DNA of 64,000 nucleotides from contig NZ_FOUO01000006.1 of NCBI RefSeq assembly GCF_900114895.1, positions 62,001 to 126,000 on the forward strand. Reading direction: 5' to 3'. The notes beneath the pieces are model-generated. The model did no database searches, was not told the origin of the DNA, and saw only the letters and a list, made by a program, of their open reading frames with translations. The DNA is from Ectothiorhodospira mobilis (GTDB taxonomy: Bacteria > Pseudomonadota > Gammaproteobacteria > Ectothiorhodospirales > Ectothiorhodospiraceae). Position 1 is the first letter of the stretch, and each line of letters opens with the position of its first letter. Positions 11,282 through 20,615 of the stretch are shown piece after piece. The position numbers and the translations under genes were made by a program.

Positions 11282-12133
11282 ATGGTGGAAGCAATCCTTG
11301 TCCTGATCTTTGCTGGCACCGCGGTGATGTTCTACAGCTACTACAACGCCCGGGTCGCCCTGCCCCCGCCCCATTCCGGATGCTATGAGAAGCGCGAGCG
11401 GCTGCTCTCGGATACGGAGGCCCAGGTGCTCCAGGCCCTGGAGGCCGAGTACGGCAACGAGCGCCGCGTGCTCCCCAAGGTCAACGCCCAGGATGTGGTG
11501 GCCGTGAAGCCCACCCCCGACCAGCCCCTGATGGAGGCGGCGGAGGAACGCATCCGGCACGAACAGTTCGATTTCGTCCTCTGCGGCAAGGATGCCTTCG
11601 ATGTCTCCTGCGCCGTGCGCTGCCGCAGCGGCGAGCGCAAGGGGCAGGTGCATGACCCCGACCGCTTCCTGGCGGAGGTCTGCGAGCACCTGGAACTGCC
11701 CCTGGCCCGGATCCGCACCGACCAGCCCATCACCCAGGCCCGGGTGAAGGCCCGGGTGGACGAGGCCTTCCGGGAGGTACAGGAACGGGCCGAGGCGCGC
11801 AAGGCGAAACAGGCCGCAAAGGCCACAAAGGCAGCGAAGGCCGCCCAGGGCACCACGGGGACCGCCACCGCTGGGGGCGCGGCCAAGAAGGCCCCGGCCG
11901 CCACCGGCGCCGCCGCCCAGGGTACGGATGGCGGCAGTCCAGCCGCGGCGGCCCCCGCCAGCGGGGGCACGGGCGGCGATGCCAAGGCGGGCAAGGCCGC
12001 GGACGAGACCACTGCCCCTGCCGGGGCCGCCCCGGAGAAGGCGGCATCCGCCCCCGCGACTCCCTCCTCCACCCCCTCGTCTTCGACCGCTTCGTCGGCC
12101 GGACCTGCGGGTTCCTCCGGTACCGGGGCCTGA
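11282..12133 (+). CDS. DUF2726-type protein with N-terminal membrane anchor and Ala/Lys-rich tail
   Basis: 283 residues. One N-terminal membrane segment (ILVLIFAGTAVMFYSYY) is followed by a soluble domain with LLSDTEAQVLQALEAEYG, RVLPKVNAQDVVAV, FDFVLCGKDAFDVSCAVRC and HDPDRFLAEVCEHLELPLARI. This resembles the DUF2726 restriction-endonuclease-like fold. The last ~115 residues are low-complexity Ala/Thr/Gly/Pro/Ser with a basic stretch near 170-190. No function can be assigned; a nuclease role is only suggested by the fold. GGAGGG precedes the ATG. It is probably monocistronic. Confidence 0.75.
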   Translation: MVEAILVLIFAGTAVMFYSYYNARVALPPPHSGCYEKRERLLSDTEAQVLQALEAEYGNERRVLPKVNAQDVVAVKPTPDQPLMEAAEERIRHEQFDFVLCGKDAFDVSCAVRCRSGERKGQVHDPDRFLAEVCEHLELPLARIRTDQPITQARVKARVDEAFREVQERAEARKAKQAAKATKAAKAAQGTTGTATAGGAAKKAPAATGAAAQGTDGGSPAAAAPASGGTGGDAKAGKAADETTAPAGAAPEKAASAPATPSSTPSSSTASSAGPAGSSGTGA

Positions 12134-12148
12134 TCCCCTGCGGGCGGG

Positions 12149-12185
12149 GCCTTTCGGGTCCGGGGGCTTCCCGGACCTGAAAGGC
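12149..12185 (+). terminator. Long hairpin after the DUF2726 gene
   Basis: Nearly perfect stem GCCTTTC-GGTCCGGG paired with CCCGGACC-GAAAGGC around a GGCTT loop, 15 bases after the stop codon. It lacks a clear T-run, so termination is inferred from position and stem length. Confidence 0.5.
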
Positions 12186-12471
12186 CTTGACGATTCATGT
12201 ATACTGTGTCCTCCGAAGCGTAGAGTATGCGGTCGGCCCCGGGTGCCGCCCTTCCTCCTCCCTCGAGCCGAAGGCACCCCAGGACAGGCCCGCGTGTCCC
12301 CGGGCCATCCATCCGTACCCCGCACCGGGCCACCGCAGGCGCGGCCCGCTCGCACCCCGGAGATCCCCGGTGGCGCGGTTGCATGGTGCCGGCCGACATT
12401 CCGATTCACCCCAAAGCAGGACCCGGGCCGAGGCACAACGGACCCGATCCGGGCCCCAGAGAGGTATTGAT
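12186..12471 (+). other. Non-coding interval, probable infA leader/promoter region
   Basis: 286 bases without a credible gene. A TATACT box near 12199-12204 could be a -10, but I found no well-spaced -35. If used, infA would carry a ~260-base leader. No known riboswitch or tRNA is visible here. Confidence 0.35.
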
Positions 12472-12696
12472 ATGGCGAAGAAAGAAGATCTCATCGAGAT
12501 GGAAGGCACCGTCACCGACGTGATGCCCGACCAGCGTTTCAAGGTGGAACTGGACAACGGCGTGCATGTGCAGGCCTATGCCTCCGGCAAGATGCGCCGC
12601 TACCGCATCCGCGTCGTCAGCGGTGACAAGGTGAAGCTGGAGATGTCCCCCTACGACCTCACCAAGGGCCGCATCAGCTACCGCTACAAGCACTGA
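12472..12696 (+). CDS. infA: Translation initiation factor IF-1
   Basis: 74-residue OB-fold protein. It carries [49 protein letters not shown] and YRYK, the complete IF-1 signature. It binds the ribosomal A site during initiation with IF-2 and IF-3. GAGG lies seven bases before the ATG. Its sequence departs from E. coli IF-1 (SGKMRRYRI in place of SGKMRKNYI), so it may be one of two IF-1 genes, as in some proteobacteria. I cannot check for a second copy. Confidence 0.95.
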   Translation: MAKKEDLIEMEGTVTDVMPDQRFKVELDNGVHVQAYASGKMRRYRIRVVSGDKVKLEMSPYDLTKGRISYRYKH

Positions 12697-12794
12697 TCCC
12701 CCGCCCTCCCCGGCGACGGGATCGCCCCGCCCCCGGGATGGGGGTTGCCGCTGCCCCGGGTTCCCTCCCGGCGCGGCCCGTGGCGCGGGGGCGG

Positions 12795-14051
12795 TCATGC
12801 CCCCGGATCCTCTTCCCCTGCATCCGTACCCGCCCCGGACGGGGCCTCCCGCAGCCTGGACTCGATCAGCGCCCCGGAGCGGAGCATGCGGTGCACGGGG
12901 CAGCGGTCGGCGATCTGCAGCAGGCGCTTGCGCTGCTCCGCATCCAGGTCCCCCTCCAGCAGGATCTCCCGCTGAAACCGGTCCATCTTCCGGGGCCGGG
13001 TGCCGGGGGCGGCCTGGGGGTCGTCCACCTCATCGTGGTGCACCCGCACCGCCACGTGCTCCAGCGGCCACTGCTTGCGCTGGGCGTACATGCGCAGGGT
13101 GATGCTGCTGCAGGCCCCCAGGCCCGCCATCACCAGTTCATAGGGGCTTGGCCCCAGGTCATTGCCCCCCTTGGCCTCCGGCTCGTCCGCCGTGAGGCGG
13201 TGGGGGCCCACCTGCACCGTCTGGGCGTAGTCCCCGGCGCCGTTCTCCGCCGACAGCACATCCCCCTTCTCCACCGCCGGTTGCTGCGGGTCCAGAAAGC
13301 GCGCGGCCCAGGCCGTGAGCATGGCCGCCACGTAGTTGGCGTCCTCCGGCCGCGTGAGCATATGGTCCACCCGGTCCAGGGAGACGAAGCTCTTGGGATG
13401 CTTGGCCGCCTTGTAGATCCGCGCCGCATGCTCCACGGACACCACCGGGTCCTGGGGGGAGTGGAAGATCATCAGCGGGCGGCGCAACTGGGCCACCTTG
13501 TCCAGCACCTGGTGGTTGTCCAGGTCCTCGATGAACTGCCTCTGGATATGGAAGGTGCGCCCCGCCAGGGAGACCTCCGCCGTGCCCTGGGACTTGATGG
13601 TCTCCAGGGTCTCACCAAAGAGATGGGTCACATGGGCCACGTCGCTGGGGGCGTTGATGGTGGCCACGGCCCGCACCTCGGGGATCTCCCCCGCCACGGA
13701 GAGCACCGCCGCGCCCCCCAGGCTGTGGCCGATGAGGATCTGCGGTGCCTGGTGCTCGCGGCGCAGGTAGTCCGCCGCGCGGCGCAGGTCCTCCAGGTTG
13801 GAACTGAAGTTGGTGTTGGAGAAGTCCCCCTGGCTGTTGCCCAGGCCGGTGAAATCGAAGCGCAGCAGGGCGATGCCGTGGGAGCGCAGGGCCGAGCTCA
13901 GGCGCACCGCCGCGAGCACGTCCTTGGAGCAGCTGAAGCAGTGGGCGAACAGGGCATAGGCCCGCGGCGGGCCCTCGGGCAGGTCCAGGCGGGCCGAGAG
14001 CTGCGTGCCGTGGGCGCCGGTGAAGCGGATGGGATTCTGATGCGGGGACAT
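12795..14051 (-). CDS. Bifunctional alpha/beta hydrolase-OsmC family protein
   Basis: 418-residue fusion. Residues ~1-255 form an alpha/beta hydrolase: HCFSCSKDV, nucleophile elbow IGHSLGG, acid in SPQDPVVS and His in DRVDHML. Residues ~270-405 are an OsmC/Ohr-like peroxidase domain with both redox cysteines (GLGACSSITL and DRCPVHRML). OsmC proteins reduce organic peroxides. The fused esterase may release peroxides from esters, which is inference. This fusion is a known family. I chose the ATG at 14051; the open frame upstream runs into the divergent universal stress gene's promoter region. Confidence 0.93.
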   Translation of the reverse strand: MSPHQNPIRFTGAHGTQLSARLDLPEGPPRAYALFAHCFSCSKDVLAAVRLSSALRSHGIALLRFDFTGLGNSQGDFSNTNFSSNLEDLRRAADYLRREHQAPQILIGHSLGGAAVLSVAGEIPEVRAVATINAPSDVAHVTHLFGETLETIKSQGTAEVSLAGRTFHIQRQFIEDLDNHQVLDKVAQLRRPLMIFHSPQDPVVSVEHAARIYKAAKHPKSFVSLDRVDHMLTRPEDANYVAAMLTAWAARFLDPQQPAVEKGDVLSAENGAGDYAQTVQVGPHRLTADEPEAKGGNDLGPSPYELVMAGLGACSSITLRMYAQRKQWPLEHVAVRVHHDEVDDPQAAPGTRPRKMDRFQREILLEGDLDAEQRKRLLQIADRCPVHRMLRSGALIESRLREAPSGAGTDAGEEDPGA

Positions 14052-14271
14052 GACACCTCCGATGCGTGACGGTGAGGGGGCCTGTGTATGGGGCAGAAGA
14101 TCAGGACGCGGGCTCCGCGGGCAGCGGGCCGCGGCGGGCGATGCCCATGAGCAGCCAGGCCGCGTCCCGCTTGAAACTCTCCCAAACTGTGCGACACTGA
14201 ATGGAGACCGAACCATCCAGCCCATCCGCGGTCCCCGCATCCCGCGCGGCGCCGCGGCGGAGATCCACGTC

Positions 14272-15162
14272 ATGCCCCTGGAAAAGATCCTCCATGCCAC
14301 CGACCTGTCCCCCGGCGCCGAGGCGGCGGGCCGCCGCGCCCTGCAGCTGGCCCGGGATCACGGCGCCCGTCTGCAGGTGCTCACGGTGGTCAACGCCCCG
14401 GACGTGAACGAGGCGGTCATGGCGCATCTGCGGGGCCGGTCGGGGGAGATGATGACCGACCTGACCGAGGCCACGGAGCAGGCCCTGGTGGAACACATGC
14501 GCGGCCTTGGCGCCCCGGAGGACGGCGGCATCGAGTACCACTGCATCCAGGGCCAGGGCTACCGGCAGATCCTGAAGGAGGCCCGGGGCTGGGGCGCGGA
14601 CCTGATCGTGGTGGGGTCCCACGGCCACCAGGGGGTGCACGACGTGCTGCTGGGCAGCACCACCCTGAACCTGGTGCATCATACCGACCTCCCCGTGCTG
14701 GTGGTCAAGCGCCCGGCGCAAGGTCCCTACGAGCGCGTCCTGGTGCCGGCGGACTTCTCCGAGCGCACCCGTTCGGCCCTGCAGCTGGCCGCCGATCTGG
14801 TCCCGGAGCAGGTCCTGCGCGTGCTGCACGTGTACAACCTGGACGCCCTGGACAACGTCCTGCGCAACCGCGTGGAGCGCAGCGAGGTGGACCGCATCAA
14901 GGCGGAGGTGCGCGCCGAGCGCCAGCAGGAACTGGACGCCTTCCTGCTCAACGCCGACGTGCATCCGGACCGGGTGCAGGGCCAGCTGCGCATGGGCTAC
15001 GCCCCGGACGAGCTGCAAAAGGCCGTGGACGAATGGGACGCCCAGCTGGTGGTCATGGGCACCCACGGCCGCAACCGGCTGGCGGATGCCCTCCTGGGGG
15101 GCGTGGCCCGCCGCGTGGTGCATCAGGTCAAGGGGGCGGACGTCCTGCTCGTGCGCACCTGA
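14272..15162 (+). CDS. Universal stress protein, tandem UspA domains (UspE-like)
   Basis: 296 residues with two UspA folds, ~1-145 and ~150-296. Each carries the nucleotide-binding pattern: IVVGSHGHQGVHDVLLGSTTLNLVHH in the first and VVMGTHGRNRLADALLGGVARRVVHQ in the second. Such proteins bind ATP or other ligands and support stress survival. The start is ATG at 14272 (MPLEKILHATDL). It is divergent from the hydrolase-OsmC gene, suggesting a shared stress-responsive region. Its last 40 bases overlap the 3' end of the convergent ABC exporter gene. Confidence 0.92.
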   Translation: MPLEKILHATDLSPGAEAAGRRALQLARDHGARLQVLTVVNAPDVNEAVMAHLRGRSGEMMTDLTEATEQALVEHMRGLGAPEDGGIEYHCIQGQGYRQILKEARGWGADLIVVGSHGHQGVHDVLLGSTTLNLVHHTDLPVLVVKRPAQGPYERVLVPADFSERTRSALQLAADLVPEQVLRVLHVYNLDALDNVLRNRVERSEVDRIKAEVRAERQQELDAFLLNADVHPDRVQGQLRMGYAPDELQKAVDEWDAQLVVMGTHGRNRLADALLGGVARRVVHQVKGADVLLVRT

Positions 15163-16958
15163 GGCCCCTCCCCGCCGCCCGCGTCCCGGAACTGCAGGGC
15201 CGCCAGGCGGGCGTAGAGGCCGCCCTGGGCCACCAGTTCCTCGTGGGTGCCGCAGGCGACGATGCGGCCCTGGTCCATCACCACGATGCGGTCCGCCTTG
15301 CGTACCGTGGCCAGGCGGTGGGCGATGATCAGCGTGGTGCGCCCCTCCATGAGCCGTTCCAGGGCCTCCTGCACCAGGCGTTCGCTCTCCGCGTCCAGGG
15401 CGCTGGTGGCCTCGTCCAGCAGCAGCAGGGCGGGATCCCGCAGGATGGCCCGGGCGATGGCGATGCGCTGGCGCTGCCCGCCGGAGAGGCGCACCCCCCG
15501 TTCCCCCAGGTGGCTGTCGAAGCCCCCCGGCAGACGATCCAGGAACTCGCTGGCATGGGCGGCGTCGGCGGCGCGGCGGATGTGCGCCCGGTCCACCCCC
15601 TCCATCCCGAAGGCGATGTTCTCCCAGGCATCGGCGCCGAAGATCACCGCGTCCTGGGGCACCAGGGCGATGCGCCGGCGCAGGGCGGCGGGGTCCGCCT
15701 GGCGCAGGTCCACGCCGTCGAAGCGGATGCCGCCGGTCTCCGGGTCGTAGAAGCGCAGCAGCAGCTGCATCACCGTGGACTTGCCCGCACCGGAGGGCCC
15801 CACCAGGGCCACCTTCTCCCCGGGGGCCAGGTCCAGGCTCACCCCCGCCAGGGCCGGCGGTTCGGGCCGTGACGGGTAGCGGAACACCACATCGCAGAGG
15901 GCCACCCGCCCCTCGGGGGGTTCCGGCAGGGGCACGGGCCGGGCCGGCGGGGCGATGGCCGGCTCCGTGTCCAGCAGTTCCATGAGGCGCTCCGCGGCCC
16001 CGGCGGCCCGCAGCAGCTCGCCGATGACCTCGCTCAGGGCCCCCACGGACCCGGCCACCAGCACGGCGTAGAAGACGAAGGCGGCCAGCTGGCCGTTGGT
16101 CATGTATCCCTGGAGCACGTCGTGCCCCCCCGTCCACAGCACCAGGCTGATGGCGGTGAACACCAGCAGCATGACCACGGCGCTGAGCAGGGCGCTCACC
16201 CGCGTGCGCCGGATGGCGGCGTCGAAGGCCCGCTCCACCTGGCGCCCGTAGCGCACGGCATCCACCGCCTCGTGGCAGAAGGCCTGCACCGTGCGGATGC
16301 CGTAGAGGGCCTCGTCGATATAGGCGCCGATGTCCGCCACCCGGTCCTGGGTCTCCCGGGACAGGCGGCGCACGTGCCGGCCCAGGATCCAGATGGGGAT
16401 GAACACCAGGGGCACCCCCAGCATCACCCAGAGGGTGAGCTTGGGGCTGGTGACGGCCATCATGGCCAGGCCCCCGGCGAAGAGCAGGGCGTTGCGCACG
16501 GCGATGGCCAGGGTGGAGCCCACCACCACCTGCACCAGGGAGGTGTCCGTGGTGAGCCGGGAGATCACCTCGCCGGTGCGGGTGATCTCGAAGAACCCCG
16601 GGTCCAGGCGCAGCACCCGTTCGAACACCGCCCGGCGCAGGTTCGCCACCACCCGCTCCCCGATCCAGGTGACCAGGTACAGGCGCAGGGCCACCGCCAC
16701 GGCCATCACCCCCACCACGGTGAGCAGCAGCCACAGGCCCTGGTTCAGGGCATCCGGATCCCCCGCGCTCAGGCCCCGGTCGATGACCACCCGCAGCACG
16801 GCGCCGAAGGCCAGCACCGCCCCGGACCCCGCCACCAGGGCGGCGACCGCGGCGATCATCCGCCCCAGGTGGGGACGGGCAAACCCGGCCAGACGCCAGA
16901 GCACCCGCAGGTTCAGGCTGGTGGGGCGGTCGCTGAGTTCAGTGGCATGTTCGGACAC
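15123..16958 (-). CDS. ABC exporter, fused membrane and ATPase domains (MsbA/MDR type)
   Basis: 611-residue half-transporter. Six membrane segments occupy residues ~20-325 and one nucleotide-binding domain ~350-600, with Walker A GPSGAGKST, Q-loop VPQDAV, signature LSGGQRQRI, Walker B ALLLLDEATSALD and H-loop IIAHR. It works as a homodimer exporting lipids or amphiphiles; the substrate cannot be read. I placed the start at GTG 16958 because GGAG lies five bases upstream. A TTG five codons earlier is the alternative. The C-terminal tail overlaps the convergent stress gene by 40 bases. Confidence 0.93.
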   Translation of the reverse strand: MSEHATELSDRPTSLNLRVLWRLAGFARPHLGRMIAAVAALVAGSGAVLAFGAVLRVVIDRGLSAGDPDALNQGLWLLLTVVGVMAVAVALRLYLVTWIGERVVANLRRAVFERVLRLDPGFFEITRTGEVISRLTTDTSLVQVVVGSTLAIAVRNALLFAGGLAMMAVTSPKLTLWVMLGVPLVFIPIWILGRHVRRLSRETQDRVADIGAYIDEALYGIRTVQAFCHEAVDAVRYGRQVERAFDAAIRRTRVSALLSAVVMLLVFTAISLVLWTGGHDVLQGYMTNGQLAAFVFYAVLVAGSVGALSEVIGELLRAAGAAERLMELLDTEPAIAPPARPVPLPEPPEGRVALCDVVFRYPSRPEPPALAGVSLDLAPGEKVALVGPSGAGKSTVMQLLLRFYDPETGGIRFDGVDLRQADPAALRRRIALVPQDAVIFGADAWENIAFGMEGVDRAHIRRAADAAHASEFLDRLPGGFDSHLGERGVRLSGGQRQRIAIARAILRDPALLLLDEATSALDAESERLVQEALERLMEGRTTLIIAHRLATVRKADRIVVMDQGRIVACGTHEELVAQGGLYARLAALQFRDAGGGEGPQVRTSRTSAPLT

Positions 16959-17110
16959 GGCATCTCCGATCAAGGGGGAGGGACAGGGCCGCCATCTTAG
17001 CAGGTCCGGGGGATCCCCCGCGGGGGACGCCCCCAGGTCCCGGCTTCAGGGGCCGTCGGGAAGCTGTTATGGTCAAGGCCCATGCGCATGGAATCGAGGG
17101 GGAAGTACCC

Positions 17111-18529
17111 GTGTCCGACTGGTCGGCCCTGGTGGCCAGCGGCGCCGCCCTGGGCGTTTTCGCCTTCGCCGTGTACAGCGCCGGGCACGCCGTGATCTAC
17201 AAGCGGGATACCCGGGCGGTGATCGCCTGGGTGGGCCTGATCATGCTCCTGCCCCTGCTGGGCTCGGTGCTCTACTGGCTGCTGGGGGTGAACCGCATCG
17301 CCCGCACCGCCCGCGCCCTGCGCCCGCAGGCGGGGACGCGGGAACCCGCCCCCATGGACGGGGCCCTGCTGGTGCCGGAGCGCTGGCAGCGCCTGGCCCG
17401 GGCCGGGGACGCCCTGAGCCCCTTCAACCTCACTCCCGGAAACCGCATCCAGCCCCTCTTTGGCGGCAACGAGGCCTATCCGGCCATGCTCCAGGCCATC
17501 GGCCAGGCACAGCGGCAGATCAGCCTGTCCACCTACATCTTCGACTTCGATCCCACCGGGGAGACCTTCATCCGCGCCCTGGGGGAGGCGGCGGCCCGGG
17601 GCGTGGCCGTGCGCGTGCTCATCGACGGCGTGGGGGCCCGCTACAGCCGGCGCAGCGCCGTCCGCGCCCTGCGCCAGATGGGGGTGGATGCCCAGCTCTT
17701 CCTGCCCATGCACCTGCCGCGCAGCCTGGGGGCCATCAACCTGCGCAACCACCGCAAGCTGCTGGTGGCGGACGGCTGCCTGGGCTTCACCGGCGGCATG
17801 AACATCCGCGAGGGGCACCGCCGCAGCGATGCGGACCGCGGCGCCATCCGCGACCTGCACTTCCAGGTGGAGGGGCCGGTGGTGGCCCACATGCAGACCC
17901 TCTTCTGCGAGGACTGGCACTTCGTCTGCGGCGAGACCCTGGAAGGGGAGGCCTTCTTCCCGCCGCTGCCCCACGTGGGGCCGGCCCTGGCCCGGGGCGT
18001 GGTGGACGGCCCCGACGAGCACCGCGACCCCCTGCGCCAGCTGATCCACACCGCCCTGGCGGAGGCCCGGGAGCGGGTGGTTCTGATGACCCCCTACTTC
18101 CTGCCGGACGAGGTGCTCATCTCCGCCCTCAACGCCGCTGCCCTGCGGGGGGTGCGGGTGGACATCCTGCTGCCGGGGCGCAACAACCAGATCCTGGTGC
18201 ACTGGGCCTCCCAGGCCCTGCACTGGCAGCTCCTGGAGCGGGGCTGCCGCATCGCCTTCTCACCGCCCCCCTTCGATCACACCAAACTCCTGGTGGTGGA
18301 CGCGCAATGGGTGCTGCTGGGCTCCTCCAACTGGGACCCCCGCAGCCTGCGGCTCAACTTCGAATTCGACATGGAGTGCTACGATGCGGATCTGGCCCGG
18401 TCCCTCACCGAGTGGGCGGATGGGCGCCTGGCCGGGGCCCGGCAGGTGACCCTGGAGGAGGTGGACGCCCGCAGCCTGCCGGTGCGCCTGCGGGACGGGG
18501 TGGCCCGCCTCATGACCCCCTATCTCTGA
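17111..18529 (+). CDS. Cardiolipin synthase (phospholipase D family)
   Basis: 472 residues. Two N-terminal membrane segments precede two PLD repeats. The HKD motifs are NHRKLLVADG and FDHTKLLVVDAQWVLLGSSNWD. The enzyme joins two phosphatidylglycerols into cardiolipin at the inner membrane. I chose GTG at 17111 because GGGGGAAG lies just before it; an ATG 42 bases upstream lacks a ribosome site. Which of the ClsA/B/C activities it has is unclear, but the two N-terminal membrane helices are ClsA-like. Confidence 0.93.
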   Translation: MSDWSALVASGAALGVFAFAVYSAGHAVIYKRDTRAVIAWVGLIMLLPLLGSVLYWLLGVNRIARTARALRPQAGTREPAPMDGALLVPERWQRLARAGDALSPFNLTPGNRIQPLFGGNEAYPAMLQAIGQAQRQISLSTYIFDFDPTGETFIRALGEAAARGVAVRVLIDGVGARYSRRSAVRALRQMGVDAQLFLPMHLPRSLGAINLRNHRKLLVADGCLGFTGGMNIREGHRRSDADRGAIRDLHFQVEGPVVAHMQTLFCEDWHFVCGETLEGEAFFPPLPHVGPALARGVVDGPDEHRDPLRQLIHTALAEARERVVLMTPYFLPDEVLISALNAAALRGVRVDILLPGRNNQILVHWASQALHWQLLERGCRIAFSPPPFDHTKLLVVDAQWVLLGSSNWDPRSLRLNFEFDMECYDADLARSLTEWADGRLAGARQVTLEEVDARSLPVRLRDGVARLMTPYL

Positions 18530-18535
18530 CGGGTT

Positions 18536-18555
18536 CCCCGCCCGCTCGGGCGGGG
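18536..18555. terminator. GC-rich hairpin between convergent genes
   Basis: Perfect nine-base stem CCCCGCCCG/CGGGCGGGG with a two-base centre, between the ends of the cardiolipin synthase and acidic repeat genes. Without a T-run, bidirectional termination is only plausible. Confidence 0.35.
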
Positions 18556-18598
18556 TGGTGCCTTCCCCGGTCCTGGTTGCCGCTGCCCCTCTCCCGGT

Positions 18599-19816
18599 TC
18601 AGGAGAGGATGTTGCGCAGCAGGGCCCGGACCTCCTCGCGCACGATCTCCCGGATGCGGTCCTCGGACACCGGCGGCTCCGGCTGGGGCATGCGGGCGAT
18701 CTCCTGCTGCAGTTCCGCCTGCACCAGGGCGCGGATGGCGCCTTCCACGCCCCCATTCGGTCCCGCCTCCGCGGCGGACGGGGTGGCTTCGGCGGCGGGC
18801 TGGGTCTGCAGGGGCATGGCGTTCTCCTGGGGGTTTGTTGTCGTGGGGCTTTCGTCTTCGGCGGGGGAGGCCTGCGACACCTCCGGTTCCATCGCCGCGG
18901 CGGTCTCTTGCGCTTCGGGAGCGGCCTCGGTCTGCCCCTCCATGTCCGCCGCCATGGCGGCCATGCCGTCATCCCCGTCGGCCTGGGCGGCGTCTTCTTC
19001 TTTCATTTCGCCCTGCATCTCCTGGGGGGCAGCCTGATCCCCTTCCTCCTGCGGGGGGGCGCCTTCCTGGGCCTGGGGCTCGGTGGACTGGCCTTCGGCC
19101 TCGGCCATCAGGGCGGCCATGTCCTCGTCCCCGCTGGCCTGGGCGGTTTCCCCCTCAGCCTGGGATTCCGCCGGGGCATCCCCGCCTTGCGCCGTGGGGG
19201 CGGCCATGAGCTCGTCGTCCTCGGACGGGGCCTCGGCTGCGCCGTCCCCGGCCTCTGCAGCCATGGTGGCCATGCTCTCGTCGGCCGCCTGGTCGGTGGC
19301 CTCCGCGGCCTGGGCCGCCTCGGCCGGGGGTTCTTCGTCCAGGGCCGCCTCCATCTCCCGGGCCTCTTCCATGGCTTCGGCGAGGGCGGCCTCCTCGTGG
19401 GGCTCGGCCTCCGCCATCAGGTCCTCGGCCCCCTCCATGTGGGAGCGGAACAGGGCCTCCTCCGCCGCCTCGGAGTCCTCCATGGGGGGCTCTTCATCGC
19501 CCTGGGTTGTGTCCTGGGCCGTCTCTGCGGAGGAGGGCACCGCCCGCAGGGCGGGCCGCTCCGGTTCGGCGGGGGTGTCCTCGATGGCCGGGTTGTCGAT
19601 CATGAAGTTCTCCAGCTGGTCCTCCTCGATCCACTGCGCCCACTGCTCGTAGAGGGCGTCCTTGTCCTCCACCCCCTCCACGGGCTGGGAGATGAAGGTG
19701 GAGATGTCCTTCACGTGGTACTTGCGCTGGATGTAGTCGGCCAGCAGCGGGGTGATCTCCTCGTTGCCCCGGGTGAGGGAGACCAGTTTCATCAGGCTCG
19801 GGGATCGCGTTGCCAT
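18599..19816 (-). CDS. Hypothetical acidic Ala/Glu/Met-rich repeat protein
   Basis: 405 residues, no family recognised. Residues ~1-85 form a compact-looking domain (LMKLVSLTRGNEEITPLLAD, YHVKDISTFI). Residues ~95-330 are a very acidic low-complexity region rich in E, A, D, M, Q and almost free of aromatics and basic residues. It holds at least three imperfect units of the form D-x-MAxMAAEAEGQ-x-x-EAxxE near residues 180, 230 and 282. The C-terminal ~50 residues hold two predicted amphipathic helices (GAIRALVQAELQQEIARM and DRIREIVREEVRALLRNIL). AAGGTGG precedes the ATG at 19816. The folded end domains flanking a disordered acidic linker recall scaffold proteins such as PopZ, but I claim no homology. 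radC is upstream on the same strand. Confidence 0.7.
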   Translation of the reverse strand: MATRSPSLMKLVSLTRGNEEITPLLADYIQRKYHVKDISTFISQPVEGVEDKDALYEQWAQWIEEDQLENFMIDNPAIEDTPAEPERPALRAVPSSAETAQDTTQGDEEPPMEDSEAAEEALFRSHMEGAEDLMAEAEPHEEAALAEAMEEAREMEAALDEEPPAEAAQAAEATDQAADESMATMAAEAGDGAAEAPSEDDELMAAPTAQGGDAPAESQAEGETAQASGDEDMAALMAEAEGQSTEPQAQEGAPPQEEGDQAAPQEMQGEMKEEDAAQADGDDGMAAMAADMEGQTEAAPEAQETAAAMEPEVSQASPAEDESPTTTNPQENAMPLQTQPAAEATPSAAEAGPNGGVEGAIRALVQAELQQEIARMPQPEPPVSEDRIREIVREEVRALLRNILS

Positions 19817-19903
19817 GGTTGCCACCTTGGGTTGGATTCGGTGCGCTTGCCCGGGTTAACGGCAGCAGCGGCCCGGGATTGAGCCCGCCGTGGCCGGACC
19901 CCC

Positions 19904-20575
19904 TCAGATCATGCCGCGCTCGGCCAGGGAGATGAGTTCGTCCCCCACGATGATATGGTCCAGCACACGGATGTCCACCAGGGCCAGGGCCTCCTTCAGG
20001 CGCCGGGTGATGGCCTCGTCCGAGGCAGAGGGTTCGGCCACCCCCGAGGGATGGTTGTGGGCCAGGATGAGGGCGGCGGCGTTGTGGTGCAGGGCCCGGC
20101 GCACCACCTCCCGGGGGTGCACGCTGGCGCCGTCGATGGTGCCGCGAAACAGCTCCTCGAAGGCCAGGACCCGGTGGCGGTTGTCCAGGAACAGGCAGGC
20201 GAACACCTCAAAGGGGTGATCCCTAAGCCGCGCTGCGAGATAGTGCCGGGTGTGATCCGGCGAGGTGATGGCGTCCCCCCGCTTAAGCTGCTCCGAGAGG
20301 TGTCGCCGCCCCATCTCCAGTACCGCCTGGAGCTGGGCGTACTTGGCCGTCCCCAGGCCCCGGGCGTCGCAGAAGGCCTTCACGTCGGCCTGCAGCAGCG
20401 GGCGCAGGCCGCCGAAACGGATGAGCAGGTCCCGGGCCAGGTCCACCGCCGTGCGCCCGGCCACGCCGGTGCGCAGGAAGATGGCCAGGAGCTCGGCGTC
20501 GGACAGGGCCTGGGGGCCCCGGTTGAGCAGCTTCTCGCGGGGCCGTTCCTGCGCCGGCCAGTCGGTGATGGGCAT
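19904..20575 (-). CDS. radC: RadC family protein (JAB/MPN domain)
   Basis: 223 residues. An N-terminal helix-hairpin-helix part ([22 protein letters not shown]) is followed by the JAMM metal site HNHPSG...PSASDE. RadC was named as a DNA-repair protein, but its true role is unsettled. GGAGG lies five bases before the ATG at 20575; the upstream open frame is low-quality. It is tandem with the oxidoreductase gene upstream and the acidic repeat protein downstream on the same strand. Confidence 0.94.
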   Translation of the reverse strand: MPITDWPAQERPREKLLNRGPQALSDAELLAIFLRTGVAGRTAVDLARDLLIRFGGLRPLLQADVKAFCDARGLGTAKYAQLQAVLEMGRRHLSEQLKRGDAITSPDHTRHYLAARLRDHPFEVFACLFLDNRHRVLAFEELFRGTIDGASVHPREVVRRALHHNAAALILAHNHPSGVAEPSASDEAITRRLKEALALVDIRVLDHIIVGDELISLAERGMI

Positions 20576-20615
20576 GATGACCTCCGTGTCGTGACCGCCC
20601 TGTTGGCCTGTCCGT

